Positions 35,902 through 49,700 of a stretch of 64,000 bases of DNA are shown here, piece by piece (within the stretch, counting starts at the first letter, position 1; each line of letters begins with the position of its first letter). Location of the stretch: assembly GCA_000149265.1 (NCBI GenBank), contig CH002742.1:331029-395028 (forward strand), given 5' to 3'. Below the pieces are notes generated by a model that searched no databases, was not told the DNA's origin, and was given only the letters and a program-made list of their open reading frames with translations. The position numbers and the translations under genes were made by a program. The DNA is from Ciona savignyi. Taxonomy: Eukaryota > Chordata > Ascidiacea > Phlebobranchia > Cionidae.

Positions 35902-38600
35902 GTGGAACTATTGTAACTGTTTTTCTGTATGTTATACTTCTGTCACGAGTAAAAAATAAACAACAATTGCCTCCTTTTTCGTTATGTTTTTTTTCCACTT
36001 TAAAATTATTTCGAACTGGTGGGCAACAATAAAAGGGGAAAAGATAAAAAGGTCGAAAAGTGCTCACTAACACTATGGAAACGAATTAACTCAGTCCCAT
36101 AATACTAATCTCAACCTAACAACTAATCCAACTATACCCCAAGCCCTTACACCAACCCTAGTCTTTATATTAGTGTAAGCTTTTCCTACTTCCCTGCTTT
36201 CCCAGTTTCCAACTTTTTTTGTTTTCCACTAAATTCATTGTGTTGAAGTGGTTTGGATAATGCACTTTTGTTTAGAGTTTTGACAAGAATTTAGGACAGT
36301 TGTTTTTACGAGCGTAAGTATTACAAAACCTCTTGTAATTTTGTTTTGGTGTCGTTTTTGTTATTGTTTAAAAAAACAGGCCAAAAAACTTGCTCTAAAC
36401 AAGCATGAAAACAAATAATTAGTATGAAACTAACCTTTTAAAATTTATGCACAAATCCAAAATGATGTTGTGTTAATGGATCTCTGGGCAGGGTAGGTAG
36501 GTAGGGCAAATGTTGAGGTTTGAACTGTGAAGGTTAAAAGCAATCGATGAAGCACTTGAATGTAAATAACCTGAAGTATCTCATGACGTTCACTCAAAAC
36601 GCCATCCTCGGTAACTAGGTACTGAGAACGGTGAAGGTTAAAATAACAGCTTTCTATACACTGACCAGCACTTCTGCACCTAATTCGATGCGGCGTCTTT
36701 ACAATCTGTAGATGTATGTATGTATGGTCAACCGGTGTCGGGTCGCAAACAAAAAAATAAGACGTTTAAGAAAATCTGATATGCTGGCCATTCGGAAACA
36801 ATACAGACAAAGCAGTGAAAGTATGGGGCGAAATATGTAAGAATAACCCCCCCCCCCCGCGTTGCTTAGAGGCGAAGGACGAAAATACAGGCGGGCTTTA
36901 GGAATGAGACAATGCGGCGCGCGCTTTACATCAATCGCTCCAATACACAACGACTATACATTCTACATTCAGATTATGTTTCGAACAACGCTTGAGGTCC
37001 TTGATGCGCGAATACCCGCTTGCTCTCACTATTTCGCAATCATTTTGGTGCTCTGATGTAAAGGTGTCTGGACAGGCCTCGTAAAACGTTTTCGTTTAAC
37101 GATTTTACATATTGCTGTCAAGCTGCACTGCATTAAATACGTTGGAAACTTTGACAAGAACCCTTTAAATGCATTAACTAAGCCTAAACTTTAGCAGTTT
37201 ATTAGTCTGGTTAAACTGGCCTGCTCAACATTCTACTATAACAACTTAACACCACAGTCAACGGTCAATGGGCTGGACGATTTTCAATCAACTGTTAATC
37301 GAATCAATAATTACAATTACACTGCGCCGTGGTCAATGGAGCAGTGTTTCATAAAACTGATTAATTAATGTGTCTGTTTTTTAAACACGCAACACAGCTG
37401 CAGGCTGCAGTGTCGACTACGTCCCAACTGTGGAGCCCTACGCGTCTCGTTTTAAAATCGTCAGAAGAAAAAGGCGACACGACTCGAAGAAGGCGGACAC
37501 CAGGGGCGCCATCACGAGGTGGTTGCCACCTCAACGAATATACTCATTTATTTTCTCCTGCGCGATGCTGTTGTTGTTAAGTGCATTTTATGGTTAAATT
37601 TAACAACCCAACCATAACTTGAGAAACCCGTCTGCCTGTTCTGAGGAATAAAAAAGAGATAACGGGCGGTTTCGTTCTTAAGCTTAACCATAACACAACG
37701 TAAAAGACATCATGCCGAAACCTACCTAGTTCATTCGTTCGTAATCATACGCTGCTACGTTACCAATATAAAAAAGCATACGGATATAAAAAGTATTAAA
37801 CACATATGTTGAGCAAGTAGACTTTTCAATGGCAACATGCCGCTTTCATGTATTTGCAACCTTTAAAATACTTTTCATTTTAGAAGTCACACGGGCTATC
37901 GCATTGTTGGCCCTGTATTTAAAAGTACCCTCCGAATCCCTGTAAGGATCTCTAACAATGACAAATAAACTTTTTTGAATGGATAGAGGCTCAAGTGATT
38001 TTTTTTCTTGATCTAAATGCATTAGAATATTAGATCACTAAAATGGCATTTTTATTACATAAATACTGCAGTATACCTCGGTGATATATTTTCATATAGT
38101 CGTTGTCTCAATTTTTGGACGTGGGACTACCTTCAGTGGTAATTGTACCAAGTAGGTTAATACCTGATACCACGGCGATTGATATATATTAATCGTAATC
38201 CTTAGTAAAATTACGTAAACGATAAATTTAATCGATAACGATTACAATATGAAATTGATCATTGTTCACAAATAGAAAACATCTTGATTCCCCTCTTTTT
38301 TTCGTTTTTTTCGCCATGCTTGATGATAGGCATGTTGGGTCGCATAAATCAGGTTAAAAGTTTCAGTATTTCTAACTGACATAACGATAGTTTTCCTTTA
38401 GTATTAATTTTACAAATTTAATTGGAATTCCCGCTATCATACTAATTGTAAAAAGAACAGGACTAATTTTAGCATTTTAGGCGTTATCGTCGATATTCCC
38501 GAACCAAAAAGTTATATTTACTCTAAATTTCTAAGAAATTAAAAGGTTAAACATGTATCAGATAAGCTTAAATTTCACTGTAAATTCTTATTATTTAAAC

Positions 38601-38912
38601 CAGGGGTGGGCAACATTTTGAATGCAATTTGCTAGTTTGTGAATAATATATAATAAAGGCAATTTGGCGTTCCAACTATTGTTTTACACGGTTTGCATAT
38701 AGTCAACTACCCATTTTGAATATTTGTAAGCGGATAACGAAAAAATATTTTATTAATATTATCGTATATATTATAAACAGTTTGAGTGTTTATTATAGAC
38801 AGTTTAAGTTTGAACATGCTTTTAGTTTAGATTTTGCGTGTGCACCAAATCACGCGGCGTGCCATGAAAAAACATATTGCGTGCCAGGATTTGCGGCCTG
38901 TTGTAGTCTATT
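38601..38912 (+). mobile_element. Truncated hAT-like element end
   Basis: The left boundary caggggtgggcaac is the common terminal motif of hAT transposons. The following sequence includes gcgtgcca and gatttgcggcc motifs often seen inside such elements. No matching inverted right end is visible, so the element is truncated and its right limit is approximate. Confidence 0.4.
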
Positions 38913-39238
38913 TGCTGTATAATCTTAATGCTTTTAAGATGCTTTTAAGATTAGGATTTAATATGCATGTTGTATATGTCAGTGCTTGCATATAATTAAA
39001 GCTTATGTGTAGAGCATCCTGGCTCTAAGGGAAGGTGGGGCATTTGTTAAAACACTCACATAAATATTGACCCATTCGTTTAAATGGAATTCAGTATATT
39101 ACGGAAGAGGTTTTCCTAAAGTGTGACCACCGTCCACAAGGCGGCGGGGACGCCTCTCAAGTGGGGGTTCTACTAAATGAGCGATTGGGGAAAGCTGAGA
39201 ATAATTTGGGCGGTAACAAAAACAGTGCTAAGGTAATT

Positions 39239-39388
39239 ATGGATTCCCTTCGAATCCGATACAAACACATTTTGATTTTACTCTGTTTTTTTTTATCTGC
39301 GCGTAAAGCTGATGCATGTTCATTGGGTAGAACGCGTTATACCGGGAAATGTAAAAAAGCCAATTTTGTTTTGGAAATTCTGATGTAA
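39239..39388 (+). CDS. Possible first exon of a small secreted protein
   Basis: The frame starts MDSLRIRYKHILILLCFFLS, a basic then hydrophobic leader, and continues ADACSLGRTRYTGKCKKA before a stop. A donor (gat/gtaaac) lies near the end at 39379. Splicing to 39433-39467 would keep frame and add another Cys, giving a spacing loosely like a clip domain. No transcript evidence, no further exon and no family match are available, so the call is tentative. Confidence 0.22.
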   Translation: MDSLRIRYKHILILLCFFLSARKADACSLGRTRYTGKCKKANFVLEILM

Positions 39389-41019
39389 ACAGTACCTAAA
39401 GCAACAAATTCAATATGTGATTGATTGGCAAGTGCAGCTTGTACATTAACATCTCTAAAATTAAGCAGGTGTATTGTAACAGAAACAAATAATTACACAA
39501 AAAAACGATCTTGTATAGGTTTTTAATTTCTAAAATGCAAAGACCAAATTCTTACAATAATAAACATACCTGTAAAAACACTCATTTTTACATAAGTTTA
39601 GCTATGACAACTGCAAACTGTTCAATACACGCTTTGGATAGACACTCACCTTTTAGCACAAAAACATGACTGGGTGGTTAACATTAGTTTTACAATATCT
39701 AGATAAACCGGGGAATAAAAAAATAAATACTTACATTGGACGATACAACTGCACAGGAACCGAAGATTTGGTTACACGACTTTGGATACAAATACAAATG
39801 CAGAAAATAAAATTGCACGGAAAGACTAACACAAAATAATTCTGGTTTCAATGCTAAGTCAGAAGGGGAGTATGCATTGTGATTTCACATTACCTGCAGT
39901 GATTATTATGAGGCATTATTACGTTAAACAGATATCCAAGCTACAATATTAAATTCTTACTACTCTTACCTGCGTCTCGTATTTATACCTATGATGAAGC
40001 TGAAATTTATAGAAATGACGGCAAACACAGTTTTAGAACTGCGCCTAATAATTGGTCAGTTGGTGCTTTTGCCATCTCGTATAACTTTATAGGATGTTTG
40101 GTCAGATGTGGAAAACAGTTTTTATGAAAGCGTTGCGGTGTAAGAAAATACGTCTTACCTCTCACAAAGCATGCCACATAACTTAACTCTCATTCCAAAA
40201 GTGATAAAGTTTACTTGCGATTGATCCGGACAAAACAAGAATCGTTTGGTCGCGCATGGTAAACAAGTTGTTAGACGCGTGAAATTGCAAGAACGGTTGT
40301 AAACCTAAATTTTATGTTTGCACACGTTATTTTTGACAAAACCCAATTAAATAAAAACAGTGTATATTTCCCGTACGGTTTATACAATTTGAATCGCATA
40401 AATACAATTTGGCCAATGACAAAAGCCACTTAAAATGTTTGTAGTATTGACTGTTTTTAACTTTCTATTAATTGAGTAATAATATATTTAATTTATACAA
40501 ATGCATTTTAAATCGTTTAATTGAACTCTAGGTATCATTCCACGCTTTATCCTTGTAAAAACACTTATCCACATTTTACATCTATATGTCGCTTTTTGTT
40601 GGTTGGCATATACCTGGATTACATAAATGTTTTGTCTACATATATACACCCAATAAAAATTTTCGTTTTGCTGCGTTCTAAATTTAGCTGTAATTTGTAA
40701 TAGTATACCTCGCCGACGGAAATAATTATAGGGCGTTGTGTTTGCTTTCGTTATTTGTGTTTGTCAAGGTGCTGGTCAACTAACGCGAGCCGGTCGTTCT
40801 ACAATAGCTGCAGGGCTGACAACTCAGCTGCTTTGGTTCGACAGAAAAAATATTACTATAAGTCATATTTGTTAAAAAAATATTGGTAGTTCCCAGCAGA
40901 CTAATCATTTGTTTAGCTTTAATTCGAAGCTAATCTGTTGCGTTTTGCTTATTTAAGGAGAGTTTTAATATTTAGAGAAATAGTGTACTGTCCAGTGAGA
41001 TTATCGTCATAGACGAAAA

Positions 41020-41142
41020 ATGCCCAGTGTGAAAGTTTCACCAATGGTAGCAAGACTAATCGTTTTTGTCTTACACTTTACCTTAATAAATGCACAAAAT
41101 GATTGTGTATTAGGCGATAGCCTCATACCTACAATGGTATAG
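41020..41142 (+). CDS. Possible signal-peptide exon, 40 codons
   Basis: The frame encodes MVARLIVFVLHFTLINAQ, a typical secretory leader starting at the internal Met 9, then NDCVLGDSLIPTM and a stop. A donor-like gtatag overlaps the stop, so it could be exon 1 of a secreted protein. No downstream exon was found before the phosphatase gene at 41569. Confidence 0.2.
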   Translation: MPSVKVSPMVARLIVFVLHFTLINAQNDCVLGDSLIPTMV

Positions 41143-41568
41143 CAGTGTACTACAAACATCTGACTTCATTAAAAAAATGGTAGTTCATATTTTCCTTCGC
41201 CTGTATAGTATTTGTTTAAGCAAGCTAGATAAGTTTAAATAGCAATATCATCGCAAATGTTTTTTTATTTGGTTAGCGTAGGCCAAGCTAAGTTATTTAT
41301 CTTGTTATTCCCCAAAATAACTTAGTCATTTTCCTCAAAAATCCCTTTTTCGAATTTCGCAAACGGTGTGATTGGTTTCCTTCGTCAGTTTTTTATCTTT
41401 TTTAAAACTAATAGCAGCACTGAAATCTAGTGCGATACCGAAAGAGTGACTGGTTGCCGTATTACATCGGGTTGTTTTTCGTGCAGACCACAGGAAATTA
41501 GTCTGTCACTTCGATTGTTTTTCACCACCTTGGGCCAATGTAGTTTACGTCGCTCTCATTGCTAGAAA

Positions 41569-43746
41569 ATGCCGGTTCGGAAAATTGTAGTTCTGACTCG
41601 TCACGGTTCACGAACCCCATGCTTTCCTCAAGATATATTGGATGACCTTAGTTTTACTTCTACAAAAACTGAATTTTCAGAAAAGGGTAAACTATTAATT
41701 GAAAAGAGAGCATTCGGAAATTCGGAAGTGCCAATTAGCAAACAAGATAAAGATTTAAAGAAACTTGGCACATTAAGAGGAGAGACATATGGTTATGGAC
41801 AGTTAACAAGCAAAGGCGAAGATGACCAGTACCGTGTCGGATTAAAACTGAGACAAAAGTACGGGGAAGGACCAGACGCATTACTGAAGCGTATATACGA
41901 GCCAAACAGTATCCTGGTGCGTTCCACCAATATTAAACGTACAATACAATCTGCTAGACATGTTCTGTCAGGTAAAAGTTTATATAATGATTAAGTTTCG
42001 GTTGTTATAATGGCATTGATGTAATATATATATAGTTTCACTATAACATGTTCTACGTTTTTGGTGCAACCACATGTTTTATAGGGTAAAAACTTACACA
42101 ATCTAAATATATAGTCAATCCATTACCTACTCATAACAAACGATTATAAATGCTGATTTGGCGGAACACGGATATTTCGGAAAATAAAGTTAGGGTTAAT
42201 AATGTAGTCTAGTGGTATATACATGTTTGTAGGCTAGGCCTATAGGCGGCATATTTTTGGTAAAAATAGAAAAATTACTATTTTTTTAGATATATAATAG
42301 GTATCTATTCAAAAAATGCGTGAGACAGTGCAATTATCTGATTAGAACGGAGAACGTTTCTTATAGAGTGGTAAACATTTAGTACCATCACATGACATGT
42401 ACATATTCCAGGTTTATTTGGTGAACATACTAATGGACCAATTCCAATTTATGTGACAAGTCCCGAAGACGAAATTATTGATTCTAAAGTTCCAGTCGTT
42501 AAAAGGAGAACCGTTGATCTTATAAAGGATCCCAAAAATCTTCCTCAATTGGAAGATCTGGTAAATATACCCTGCTGCCCGACTGTTGTTTAAGAGATGA
42601 TAATCATGTTATTATGTTCTCGTAAATTGGAAAAGAAAGTTACGTTATCACACAGGCAATCTTCAAATTAGCTCGAGCACTTTGCCAGGTTACTGGAACT
42701 ATTACAGTATGTTGTTTTTGATCGAGATGTTTCTTTTGTTTTAGTTCAACAATTAAACCGTGTTTTGTTGAGGCGATATCAAGTAAGTGGTATACCCAAG
42801 GACAAACACATCACCAAGCTAACTGGTGGTCTCGAGGTGACACTTCCTGCGCAAATCTGTCGCTCTTACCGAATTGGCTAACTGGTCGGTTTGCTGTGAA
42901 TAAGTCTTATATTTATTATCGTTGTACAGGTTAAGGAACTAACCGTTTCGTTGGGCACACAAGAAAAAAATCCATATTACATTGTTGACAACTTAGTGAC
43001 TTTAAACGACCTCGGATTTCCACACTTGCTTGACGAAGAAACGTGGCAGAGATTGCAATCTTGGAAATTTAAAATTTATTCACTTTGTATATTAGGAAAG
43101 CTGGGAAAAAGGTTGCTAATGAATATTAACTTTAATTTGATTTTAAACGCACAATATACTAGTTATTGAATAAAATAAATATTATTTTCATGACGTTTAT
43201 GGTCCATACAATTGTAATAATGTGGCATTGGGAATCCCATTAGAGTTCATGGATTATAAAAACTGTCAGATTTGTTGGCGCATTTATATCGACAATATTT
43301 TATCAAATTAAAGACCTTATTATTAAGGTGTTATTTCAGTTAAATTTTATCTTTTCAAACAATAATCTTCTTGCAGACATGAAGTTCTTCCAATTTTATG
43401 CGGCCCTTTAATAGATGACATTCTTCATCAATTGGAACAACCCATAAAAACTTCAGCAAATATGTTTTACTATTCCGGGCATGATGCGACAATTTTACGA
43501 TTTTTAACTGCCCTGGGAGTAGAGATAGAAACTGTTCCTCCAACAAGTTCGACGGTTGTACTGGAAATACACGAACTCGAAAATGGAATTCATGCAAAGG
43601 TTCTGTACAACTGGAAAGAACAAATCATAAGAGGGGCCGCGACAAGTCTTGTACCGTTTCAGCATTTGGTCGAAGTGTTATCGCCGTTTCGAATGTCCCT
43701 TGAGACATTTAAACAGATTCAAAGAAATGAATTCAGAAATGAATAA
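41569..43746 (+). CDS. Histidine acid phosphatase, ACP6-like, 4 exons
   Basis: Exons: 41569-41971, 42412-42560, 42930-43111, 43377-43746; 367 residues, in frame. Histidine acid phosphatases use a phosphohistidine intermediate. Catalytic signatures are present: LTRHGSRTP at residues 9-17, STNIKRT with the second active-site Arg near 120, and YSGHDAT in exon 4 with the C-terminal HD pair. The block order and the GQLTSKG and VRSTNI motifs resemble ACP6, the lysophosphatidic acid phosphatase. ACP6 is mitochondrial, but no targeting leader is seen here, and the RHG lies only 11 residues from the first Met, so an upstream exon may be missing or the protein is cytosolic. A SINE fills much of intron 2. 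Confidence 0.85.
42595..42890 (-). repeat. tRNA-derived SINE copy in phosphatase intron 2
   Basis: A diverged family copy: tgttctcgtaaattggaaaa, cacaggcaatcttcaaatta, attacagtatgttgt, and a worn minus-strand head ending gaattggctaactggtcgg. Confidence 0.6.
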
Positions 43747-45743
43747 GTTTACCACTGCAAGACAGACCTATCCATTTATTTGTTACTTAATGATATATCC
43801 CCATGTTGCTATGTACATTTGCAAACCATGGTTAATTCCTGTGCGCGGATGTCAGATGACATTTGGTATATAAATACACAGATAGTTTAAGGTGTAAAAC
43901 ACCTAAGGAAATCCCTGAAACAAAATGTACGCTAGCCTACGGTAGTGGTTTTGGGTTTAGTGTTGCTTCGTTTATTTATTTATAGACTATTTATGTTTTA
44001 TCCCTGTTAATTGAATGGAGCGTTATCAAACTTACAAGCCTTTTAATGTCTCGCGAATTCGTAAGGGGTCTATATCAAACGGAAATAAGTCGGATTATCC
44101 CGCCCCCATCGTCGTACCTATTATAGTGTTGTGGGGACAGGTGATTTTTAACTTATTGACCAGGTCCATGTCCCAGGATCCGATGCCGTCTATATCTAGT
44201 ATCTCCGTTTTAATCTCATATGTACACATATATCGTGGAGCTAATCTTGACTGGCAGCGGAACCTCCACTAAATAAAAAAACACAAATCTGCACTCGTAG
44301 ATGTATTCGTTATTAAGTTATGCGTGTCTCTTTTGTGTCCTTTTTAGCAGTCACACAACGCTTTATAAAGCAAATAATGACGTAGGTGGAAAATAACTTC
44401 TTTAAGTGTCAATGACGTCATGAGGTGATAAGTATCAACGACGTCATAAAGTGATAACAGAATGAACACAGCCGGCGTAGATTAACTGCAATGCAGTTTT
44501 TGCAAATATGATACCAAAATTACTATAGTGTGTTGTGTATAATTAATATGTTCATTTCACTGGGGGTTGTGCAACGCCCCCTTAGTGCCTTTTTGATAAC
44601 GACACAAATGAGTAGCTAGCGATCAGTTTCGTAACTACAAACCTGCAATCAAAGTCCCAGCACTAACCCACACAGTTATTCCGTCGGTCAAGTGGCAAAT
44701 CAGAAGCACTCCGTTACTTCACAGCAGAGGTTTTAAAATGGATAATTATTTCGGTTCTTCGAATAAAATTTTCATATTTATGAGGCGTTCAGCGGGCTCA
44801 GCCAATTATTTTCCCCCATCTGTCCAATATGCAAACTGACCCCACAAAAAGGGGTGCCAATCATTAACACACCAGGAAATGTTTTAGATTTTTTTTAATT
44901 TAAATTTGAAGCTTGGATCTACAAACTAAACCCAAATTCCTCCAAAATTTTGCTTACACTATATTTAAGGTGGTACCGCTGTAGCAGTGCTTTAACTTTA
45001 AACGGCCTTTAACTAGGGTAAGACACGAGGTAAACAGAGTTTTGAGTATTTTATTGGGTTATCGCGCAGCGTGCAGCCAGTTAAAGCACTGTACATAGGG
45101 GCATAGCTAGGTAGATATAGGGTAAGCTGAAGGGAGGTCAGGCCAAGAGGGGCCATCCCGAGTTCTCTCTGATATTATGGAATTGTACAAGGTTTATAAA
45201 ATAATTATAACAGGAAACACATATTTGTACACGAGGCTTGACATGCGTTAAACAGAACTCGCGGAAACGATTCATCGACTGAGCTGCCAAAAACAGGAAA
45301 CTAATCGCAACTTCCCACGCACAAAATACACATGGCATGGCGACCTAATAGTTAAAATATACAGCAAGACAATAACAAATACGTGTGGGAATCCCACAGG
45401 CGTGCACTGGGTGTTCTATCTAAAAAATTACGACAATGTGTCCGACCCATTACCTGCTTTAACTGTTTTTGGGTAAATTTGCAGAAGCGCACCCACACAA
45501 GTTTTGTACACTACATAAGTTCTATTAACAGTGAAGCCATTAAACAACGGATAATAAATAAATAACAAGTTTAAAATGGTAACTAACCAGTTGTTAATTG
45601 TAATAAATACATGGCGCTACGCTGACATTTTCGTATTGCACATGTTTATTCGTCAAAATAAAAACATCAGAGATTTCAAGAACACAAAGATAAATGATAA
45701 TGCTTAAATTACAGAAAATAAAGTAAACTTGCAAAAAGTACAA
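43747..45743. other. Spacer between convergent genes with split SINE
   Basis: No supported gene. It contains two SINE-derived blocks (44060-44690) and a short local repeat near 44408-44460, in which aatgacgtcatgaggtgata recurs as aacgacgtcataaagtgata. Confidence 0.45.
44060..44690 (-). repeat. Interrupted, strongly diverged SINE copy
   Basis: The 5' half lies at about 44060-44140 (aaggggtctatatcaaacgg, cggattatcccgcccccatc). The 3' half, from about 44515, includes tagtgtgttgtgtataatta, cgatcagtttcgtaactaca and a decayed head. About 370 bp of other sequence separates them. Confidence 0.5.
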
Positions 45744-46745
45744 CTATTCTAATGAATGTTGCGATTGATGGTGCCGCATGTGTCCCAAGTTTGCAAAACC
45801 TTTTTCACAAAATTTACATCTGTATTTCGGTATTCCATAATGAGCTAATTTTATGTGATCATTGAGGTGGTCTTTGCGAGTATACATTTTATCACAAATA
45901 GGGCAAGGTAATTTTTGCTTCACTGAATTCACTGGATTCACTATGTCCTCATGCATTCGCTCCACGTGACGGTTCCTATGCGTAGAGTGATTAAAAGTTT
46001 TATCACAGTAAGCGCAGTTAAAAGGTCTCTCCAATGTATGAATACGAATATGTTTGTTATAGTTGGACTTGGATGAAAATGGTTTCGAGCACCACTCGCA
46101 CTTATGTGGTTTTGAATTTGTATGAATACGTTTGTGTTCAATAAGTGTTGAGGAGATTGTAAAAGATTTTTCACAATATCTGCATTTGTACGGCTTTTCT
46201 TTGGTGTGAATGCGCATATGCTGGTCAAATGAGGACTTATAAGCTGTGCGAAAGTCACAGGTTTCACACTGAAAACCTTTAATTCCCAAATGAATGCTCT
46301 CAATATGGTGTTCTAGCACATATTTCTTCCTGTATGCTTTTGGGCAATGTTTGCATACATATAACTTCATTATCAAGGGTTCGCGTTGTTCTAGAGTTTG
46401 GTTTAAAGGGTTCACAATTTCTTGAGTCAAATCATTTAAAGATTCTTCGGCACCTAATAACAAAAAGTATTTTTTTAACCATCATGATCACATGTTATGT
46501 GTATACATAAACCCATAGTATATAACACTGTTACAGCAGTGCTAATGAAACCTTTTAATGTATCAGACCTATAACTAATTTACATTCTTACCAGTATTTG
46601 GCACATCAATGTCTTCTACAACACTTTCGAGTAATTCACAGAGGTCAGTATTTGAGTCAAGCTCTTCAACTGATGCATGATATGGGACAACAATTCCTCT
46701 CATCTGGTTCAAATCTTGTTTAAGTTTCTCATAATTAGTCAGCAT
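45744..46745 (-). CDS. Seven C2H2 zinc finger protein, 2 exons
   Basis: Exons (minus): 46592-46745 and 45744-46453; 287 residues. The N-terminal 80 residues are acidic with no known domain. Residues from about 86 to the end form seven C2H2 fingers: CKHC, CETC, CRYC, CEWC, CAYC, CPIC and CKFC starts, with H-x3-H or H-x4-H ends. Fingers 2 to 5 are joined by TGEKP-like linkers (HTKEKPYKC, HTNSKPHKC, HTLERPFNC), the arrangement used for sequence-specific DNA binding. Fingers 6 and 7 follow a longer spacer. It is probably a nuclear DNA-binding regulator; the target is unknown. The start is the first ATG of the acidic exon; a longer non-ATG start is possible. Confidence 0.88.
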
Positions 46746-49700
46746 AATTATAGACAGCAATTGCCAAGTACACTTCTCGCAGAATCACTTTAAGTTTTTT
46801 TTTATAGTAGATGCAATAGGCCTACAGCATTTAATCTGCAATAAAAAAAACGTAATAATTGGCAATTGTCCCATTTAATTAAAACACGTGGTTGCACTAG
46901 TCATTTGCCAGTCTATTAAAACAGCATGTATACATACATAGGCCTACCTATAAGTGGTAAGGGAATTAGATTTACTAATTTCTTCTTTTCTACATTTATA
47001 ATTATTAAAACTTTATTATCAAATATAAAAATTCATTAACTTTTTTGTATGGAGGTCGCAAAAAATACCAATATTGATGCTGGTTACTAAAAAGATAAAT
47101 TTTTTTACAGATCAAATGCAGAGAGTGGCAATTGACGTTTAATTTCCTGGTATACTTTATATTTGAGAAACCAGTTGTTCTAACTCTTATGAGATTGTTT
47201 TAAAGCTATGAGCATTCTATTGGGGAAACAGACACCAAGCAAGTTGTTTTACATGCTAATCAGTAGCTGCACAATATTAAAAGGCACAAAACGGGTGGGA
47301 AGGCATTGAAATGTTATGAAGGCAGAGAAATTTTAGGGATCAAGGAAGAATATAATATACTTTGTGGAGGGAAACTAAAGGAAAGGAGGATAATGCTTTA
47401 TACCTTATGGGGGTAAACATTTTCCTTTCCATATTTTCCTCATTAAGGTATAGGCATATAGCCTTTTACATATTTCCTCTGACCCTTTAATTTTCCTGCG
47501 TTTTTTCACATTTCAATGCTTTCTCTTCCTCACTCCGGTTTCCCTCCTACAGTCCTACCCTCCCGCTTTTAGTTTTACTCCTTACAGTATGAAGTTTCTC
47601 TGCTATTAATATTGTCTGCTGCAGACAATCAAGATGCAAACTGCAAAATACAACAGCTGGTGATAGTAATAAAAATTGTCAGAATGGCATGCACAGGAAC
47701 TAGTAGGTGACAGGGCTGGATCATAGGCCTATGGTATTATAAGCACAAACAAGATAACAAAACTACATGCCAAATCTAAAAAATATTATTAATATAAATA
47801 AACCTTACAAAAACAATGCTACGAATGCACACCAATTTTTTTCATTATTGCCCTTACATGATGTTTTACTATTTAATATAAATCATTTTGAATTGTTAGC
47901 ACCTACTGTTGCAGTTATGTCATAAGTTATATTGTATTGTATTACGTGAGAATGAGATGTAGGCTATTGTTTTGACTTCCGTTCTATATACCTGTAGTAT
48001 TGTTTGTAACAAAGTTGAACNNNNNNNNNNNNNNNNNNNNNNNNNNNNNNNNNNNNNNNNNNNNNNNNNNNNNNNNNNNNNNNNNNNNNNNNNNNNNNNN
48101 NNNNNNNNNNNNNNNNNNNNGTTTATTAATCATGAAATATTAATCATTCTGAATTGCTAGTCCCTACTGTTATAGTTATGTTACAAGTTAACTCTTTTTA
48201 AATTATATATATTTTTTTTTTCCAAACTGGATAACTTTTGGTGTTTTTTGGTGCCTTCCTGTTTTGCTGTAGTATCTTGCTACAGTATTTTTTTGTTAAT
48301 TGTTGGATTTTCAGTTAACGCCATATTTGTTTTGACATGCATTTTCAAATTGTTGGTGGTAAACGCTGCAGCTAAAGAAACAAGGGTTAAAATTACTTTT
48401 CATAGCAATCGAAGTCATCCAAGCGGTCGTGTAGTATTTAGAGGCACCCCTACCCTACCCTACACGACTGCCTTTGCGTCGCTCGATGTTCAAACGAAGA
48501 GTTGCTTAGTTAGTATCCAAATTACAATCCATCGACAGTACAAACTATCTTTAGTCCTGCAGAAGGCGTAGACGTAACCTACCATTTATTTAACATTTTG
48601 GAAATGACTAAATAAAGGGGAACCACCACAACAGCGAAAGGTGGAATTTTACAACTAATGTTAATAAAAAAACGAGGGGTGTTAACAAAGCAAAATTTTT
48701 AATTTAGCAAACTAATTTGTTTACCGATAAAAAAACGAACCTTAAAACATTTAATCAGAATTACAAACCGTAGTATCATTTAGCACACTCATTAAATAAG
48801 TGTTCATATGTCAAGGATTAAATATAACGCCAATGCCTTGAATTATGTTACGGCATGACGTGTTGCATTCAAACTGTATCCTGGCTGTAGACGGTATAGA
48901 ACTTTTATATTTGCCATCATTAAATAAATTGTTTAAATGAATTTATTAATTATTTCTTACTGTTTTACTATACTTTGCTTCATTCAATGCTCATACCATA
49001 TAATATGTTGGCATTTGTGTGCTTAAATGTTGTACTTAGCAATAAATATAAAAAGTGCCTCCGGCAAAATTGTTTTATAATGATTTTTATTGTTGTATAA
49101 TTTTTCTGGTTTTAGAATATACCGTTACGCGAAGCGGGCTATACGTTGTTGATTTTTAAATTAAACTATAATACTGTCTCCGGGGCTACTACCAGTTAAT
49201 AATAGGTGACGCAACTCTTTTGACTACCTGCGAGAACGTGGCGACATTTTTCAACATATGCTAATCTTCCTTAAATGCCTTATCGGGCTACGAGAAATAT
49301 TGCGATATCTGCGGTTGGTCAAGAGGCGATGGCGTATTCGTCACATGTCAGTCAAGCCCCAGGCTCTGAACATGTGATTCTACGTCAGACGAAGATTGTT
49401 TCGGTCAAGGTCTGGAGGAAACAGAGGAAGTTGATTCCTGGAGTAAAGCTGTGACAGGGTTCAACTGAACTAGACCTTTTATTGGTGTCTTTTTTAACTC
49501 AGAAACGAACCAGCAAATATTCATATAGTCACAATAAGTTTTGCAATACATATTAATTGCCTTAAAAATAATATTGTCACCATAATTTTATTGCAATTTA
49601 TTTATTTTATAAAATGTTACCTAACATTTGCTGGGCTAGTTTACAGCCCTCATTTCATTTTGTATTTGTAGCCGGAGAGGGGTTGTCTAGAGTCCCAATA

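Larger units (their letters stand above)
35902..41568. other. Long non-coding region upstream of the SLC6 gene
   Basis: No multi-exon gene could be assembled in 5.6 kb. Features are a C run at 36847-36858, a truncated hAT-like end at 38601, and two short frames with signal-peptide-like leaders (39239 and 41020), listed separately. The SLC6 promoter should lie just above 35901. Other frames here have no recognisable features. Confidence 0.45.

Noticed and set aside
44015-44272. 85-codon plus-strand frame
   Set aside because: It overlaps a diverged SINE block and has no domain or splice context.
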